NCBI GenBank assembly: GCA_900769285.1
Contig: CAAGGB010000055.1
Span: forward strand, 1-8,963
Origin: Victivallales bacterium
Lineage (GTDB): Bacteria > Verrucomicrobiota > Lentisphaeria > Oligosphaerales > Oligosphaeraceae
Direction: 5' to 3'
DNA length: 8,963 nt
Both the position numbers and the translations under genes were made by a program. The notes under the pieces were generated by a model. That model searched no databases. It saw only the letters and a list, made by a program, of their open reading frames with translations, and was not told the origin of the DNA. Position 1 is the first letter of the stretch; every line of letters starts with the position of its first letter. Positions 6,478-8,963 of the stretch are shown in pieces.

Positions 6478-7317
6478 CTAGTCGAGTTTGAGGACGGTCT
6501 TGAGGGTGCGGACCTTGCGCCCGACGCGGATGCCCGAGAGTTCCTTGAGGTGGACATGGCGGAAGAATTCGGGTCGTTCGAGCTCGCCGCGATAGAGCTG
6601 CTGGCGCTGGATGACCTGCCAGGCGTCCTTGCCGTCGCCGCGGGTGCGTTCGAGCCAGACGATGTCGAGGCTATGGACGGAGCCGGCGAGCTTGGTGCCG
6701 CTTTCGGCGAAGGCGGTTCCGGTGCGCATCTGCTGGAGGAGGACGCCGACCTGCTCGTCGGCGAAGGCGGTTCGGAGGAGCTGCTTGCGGTCGAAGAAGC
6801 CCTCCCATGCCTGGATGCCGTCCTCGCGGCTGCCCATGATGACGGTGGCGATGGAGGACTCGAGACGCGGGCGCTCCTCGGCGGCGGGCTGGTTGTCGTC
6901 GGCGGCGAGATGATGGAGGGTCATGCCCTCATGGAAGGTGAGGCGGACATAGTCGACGACGGCGACGTCGTAGAAGTCGGGCGGGAGCTTGGCGAAGGTG
7001 GCGACCTTGCCGTTCTGGCTCATGACGGCGAGCCGTGGCTTGAAGTTCTCGCGCTGCGTCTCGACGGTGTCGGTGCGTGAGCGGCGCAGCTTGCGGTTGG
7101 CCCAGCCGTAGGCGATGACCTTGCGCGTGGGGCTCTCGTCGGCGAAGCGGACGACGAGCCCGCCGGAGGCGTCGTCGACCTTCTCGAGGTCGGCGTAGAT
7201 GTAGCGTCCGACGGAGACGTTCTCGGTGGTCCGCTGGGCGACGGCGACGACGGCGAGGGCGAGGCAGACGGCGGCGGCCAGGCGCGCGGGCCAGAATGGG
7301 GATAAGGCGGTCTTCAT
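6478..7317 (-). CDS. Exported protein of unknown family
   Basis: I do not recognise a family for this 279-residue protein. An N-terminal signal peptide is clear: basic and polar start, hydrophobic core LAAAVCLALAVVAVA, and a probable cleavage after the AVA near residue 27. No lipobox is convincing. The mature part looks soluble and mixed alpha/beta, with alternating charged and hydrophobic stretches and no further membrane segment. Notable segments are DFYDVAVVDYVRLTFHEGM (about 113-131) and a lysine/arginine-rich end (VGRKVRTLKTVLKLD). Apart from one Cys in the signal peptide I see none. The start is supported by AGAGG at 7328-7332, overlapping the end of the upstream gene, so translation is probably coupled. 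It lies between a PA14-like/TPR-like protein and a GHL10 protein, which suggests a shared extracytoplasmic function, but nothing more can be claimed. Confidence 0.8.
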   Translation of the reverse strand: MKTALSPFWPARLAAAVCLALAVVAVAQRTTENVSVGRYIYADLEKVDDASGGLVVRFADESPTRKVIAYGWANRKLRRSRTDTVETQRENFKPRLAVMSQNGKVATFAKLPPDFYDVAVVDYVRLTFHEGMTLHHLAADDNQPAAEERPRLESSIATVIMGSREDGIQAWEGFFDRKQLLRTAFADEQVGVLLQQMRTGTAFAESGTKLAGSVHSLDIVWLERTRGDGKDAWQVIQRQQLYRGELERPEFFRHVHLKELSGIRVGRKVRTLKTVLKLD

Positions 7318-7324
7318 GTCCGGT

Positions 7325-8963
7325 TCACCTCTGCTTGGCGGCCTCGGCGGCCTTGGGGTGGTTGGGATAGTCCTTGGCGATGTGGCGGAACAGCTTGCTG
7401 GCCTCGTCGCGGCGCTTGAGGTCGCGGAGGACGAGGGCGAGCTGATACTCGACGTCGACGAGATTGGGCAGCTCCTTGTCGGCGCGGATGGCGCCGCGCA
7501 GTTCGCCCTCGGCGCCCTCGAGCCAGCCGAGGCGGTGGAAGAGCCGTGCGCGGACGAGGCTGAACGAGCCGTTGCCGCGGTCCATGGGCGACTCGACGGC
7601 CCATTGCTGCAGGGCCTCGCGGGCGGCGTTGTAGCGTCGCTCCTCCACGGCGCGGTCGGCCTCCTCCGCGAAGGACGAGCCGCGGACGGCGGCGGCGCGC
7701 TGTCGGTCGCCGAAGCGCCGTCCCTCCATCAGACGCCCATACTCGGCGGCGGCCTCGGCGAGCTTCCCCTCCTGGAGTGCGAGGTCCATCTGCAGCGAAC
7801 TGCGTCCCTGTGCCGACAGCCGCGGGCCATAGGTGGCGAGCCAGCGTCGCGCCAGCTCCGTGTCGCGCAGACAGAAGAGGGCGAATTCGATGGCCTCGGC
7901 GGCGATGTCACGGCTGTCGTCCGTCTTGAGCAGTCGCTGCCAGGCGTCGGTGGCCTCACGGATGGCGGGATTGCGTTTGGCGCCGACGCTGCCGGAGCGC
8001 GCCAGGCAGAGGAGGGCCTGGGTCTCGAAGCGGCCGCCGCGCTTCAGGCGCAGGTACGCCTGCGCCAGGGGGACCTGCAGCTCCTGACGGTCCTCGAACT
8101 GGAGCAGGCCGAGCAGGACGCGGATTTCGCTGGCGTCCGTCATGGTGCAGACGTTCATGGCCTTGAGCGTCCGGACATAGTGGTCGAAGTCCTGACGGCG
8201 GTTGGCGAGCCGCTGCTGCGGGGCAATCTGGGAGAACAGGACCTTGCCCTCGGCGGTGGCGCGCTTGACCCGCACCTTGACGGACAGCGCCGAGAGGTCG
8301 GCGAAGAGGCGCGTCACCTTGGCGCCGCGCAGGACGATGCCGTCGGCGAATAGCCACTCGGCCTCCTGTCCGCTGAAGGTGGAGAGCTCCGTCTCGGTGA
8401 TGAACCCGATGTCCTCCAGCGACATGTAGGAGAGGTGCCGGTAGGTGAACTGCGGGACGCTGGCCTGGCGGTTGCGGCCCTCGACGGCCTTCAGGACGCC
8501 CTCGCCGTTCTGCACCCACTCGTTGCCGGCAACGTACTCGACGGCGCCGACCTCCTTGCCCTTCATGCGGCAGCGTCCGAGTGCCGCCAGGAAGCGCTGG
8601 TTGCCGTCCAGGGAGAAGACGACGAAGCGCAGGGGATGGACGCCCTTCTTCAGCTCAATGTCCTTGCGGTGCTCGCCACGGATGGAGCCGCCGTAGCCGC
8701 CGGCGACCTGCTCGCGGAAGAGGACGGGCTCGGGCTTGTCGTCGAGGTAGAGATACCAGGGGCCGGAGGCGGCGCCGAAGAGCGTCTTGACGCCGTCCGC
8801 GGGCATGTTGAGGCAGCCGGTGAAGACCATGGCGAAGCGCTCGTCGGAGCTGACGGGATTGGCGACCTGGCAGATGCGGTCGACGGGGAGGCGTCCGACC
8901 AGCTTCGAGCCCGCGAGGAGCTTGTCGGCCTGGGCGCGGCTGCGGCAGGGGCCCTTGGGCAGC
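7325..8963 (-). CDS. PA14-like domain protein with C-terminal helical (TPR-like) repeats, 5' end outside the window
   Basis: The frame is open to the right edge, so the N-terminus is missing; 545 residues are visible. An ATG at 8830 lies inside the domain (fragment residue 45) and is not the start. Fragment residues about 40-125 (ERFAMVFTGCLNMPADG, GPWYLYLDD, KGVHPLRFVVF) follow the pattern of PA14-like beta domains that bind carbohydrate or mediate surface contacts. A middle stretch of about 100 residues has no clear identity. From about 260 onward the sequence is helical with Ala/Leu/Arg-rich repeats, ending in TPR-like units such as DVEYQLALVLRDLKRRDEASKLFRHIAKDYPNHPKAAEAA near the C-terminus. 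By analogy a signal peptide is expected upstream. It is the first visible gene of the minus-strand run, 7 bases ahead of the next. A scaffold or glycan-binding role outside the cytoplasm is plausible but unproven. Confidence 0.8.
   Translation of the reverse strand, partial: LPKGPCRSRAQADKLLAGSKLVGRLPVDRICQVANPVSSDERFAMVFTGCLNMPADGVKTLFGAASGPWYLYLDDKPEPVLFREQVAGGYGGSIRGEHRKDIELKKGVHPLRFVVFSLDGNQRFLAALGRCRMKGKEVGAVEYVAGNEWVQNGEGVLKAVEGRNRQASVPQFTYRHLSYMSLEDIGFITETELSTFSGQEAEWLFADGIVLRGAKVTRLFADLSALSVKVRVKRATAEGKVLFSQIAPQQRLANRRQDFDHYVRTLKAMNVCTMTDASEIRVLLGLLQFEDRQELQVPLAQAYLRLKRGGRFETQALLCLARSGSVGAKRNPAIREATDAWQRLLKTDDSRDIAAEAIEFALFCLRDTELARRWLATYGPRLSAQGRSSLQMDLALQEGKLAEAAAEYGRLMEGRRFGDRQRAAAVRGSSFAEEADRAVEERRYNAAREALQQWAVESPMDRGNGSFSLVRARLFHRLGWLEGAEGELRGAIRADKELPNLVDVEYQLALVLRDLKRRDEASKLFRHIAKDYPNHPKAAEAAKQR
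7328..7332 (-). promoter_or_regulatory. Shine-Dalgarno of the exported unknown protein, abutting the upstream stop
   Basis: AGAGG on the minus strand lies 10 bases before the ATG ending at 7317 and immediately precedes the TGA (7327-7325) of the upstream gene. This arrangement supports the chosen start and translational coupling of the two genes. Confidence 0.65.

Noticed and set aside
7226..8353. Plus-strand open frame of 375 codons
   Set aside because: It is antisense to the TPR-like protein; Leu/Gly/Ala/Glu-rich composition with no recognisable domain.
1..8963. CRISPR array, tRNA or rRNA genes, or a phage-defence cassette
   Set aside because: No regularly spaced repeats, no cloverleaf or rRNA-like stretch noticed, and none of the genes has a defence-associated domain I recognise.

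Overview
The window is GC-rich bacterial DNA. The gene content (an IS66 remnant of this particular sequence type, a secreted GHL10-type glycosidase-like protein, and a PA14-like/TPR-like secreted protein) fits the Planctomycetes-Verrucomicrobia-Chlamydiae superphylum, perhaps Lentisphaerota or Kiritimatiellota. That placement is inference from family style, not from a marker gene. Only one stretch is clearly AT-rich: the leader of the Fur-family gene at about 2656-2743.

Layout. Positions 1-360 (minus strand) hold the C-terminal part of an IS66-family transposase, broken by two apparent -1 frameshifts and cut by the left edge. A GNAT acetyltransferase follows on the minus strand (437-946). Diverging from it is a plus-strand pair: an SGNH/GDSL hydrolase (about 1092-2150) and, 7 bases later, a family 6 DNA-deoxyinosine glycosylase (2158-2655). 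Next comes a second plus-strand pair: a PerR-like Fur-family regulator (2744-3202), with a candidate operator touching its start, and a divergent 6-pyruvoyl-tetrahydropterin synthase/QueD homologue with a C-terminal zinc ribbon (3284-3853). A perfect 15-bp hairpin (3897-3933) closes this side and lies between convergent genes.

The rest of the window is one minus-strand run, transcribed right to left: a partial PA14-like and helical-repeat protein (7325 to beyond 8963), a 279-residue exported protein of unknown family (6478-7317), and an 825-residue exported protein ending in a GHL10-type TIM-barrel domain (3967-6444). Their short gaps (7 and 33 bases) and a Shine-Dalgarno next to the upstream stop suggest one operon for extracytoplasmic, probably glycan-related, work.

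The items most worth a second look are the PTPS homologue that lacks the usual catalytic cysteine beside a Fur-family gene, and the export operon with its unrecognised middle member. I found no tRNA, rRNA, CRISPR array or clear defence system.
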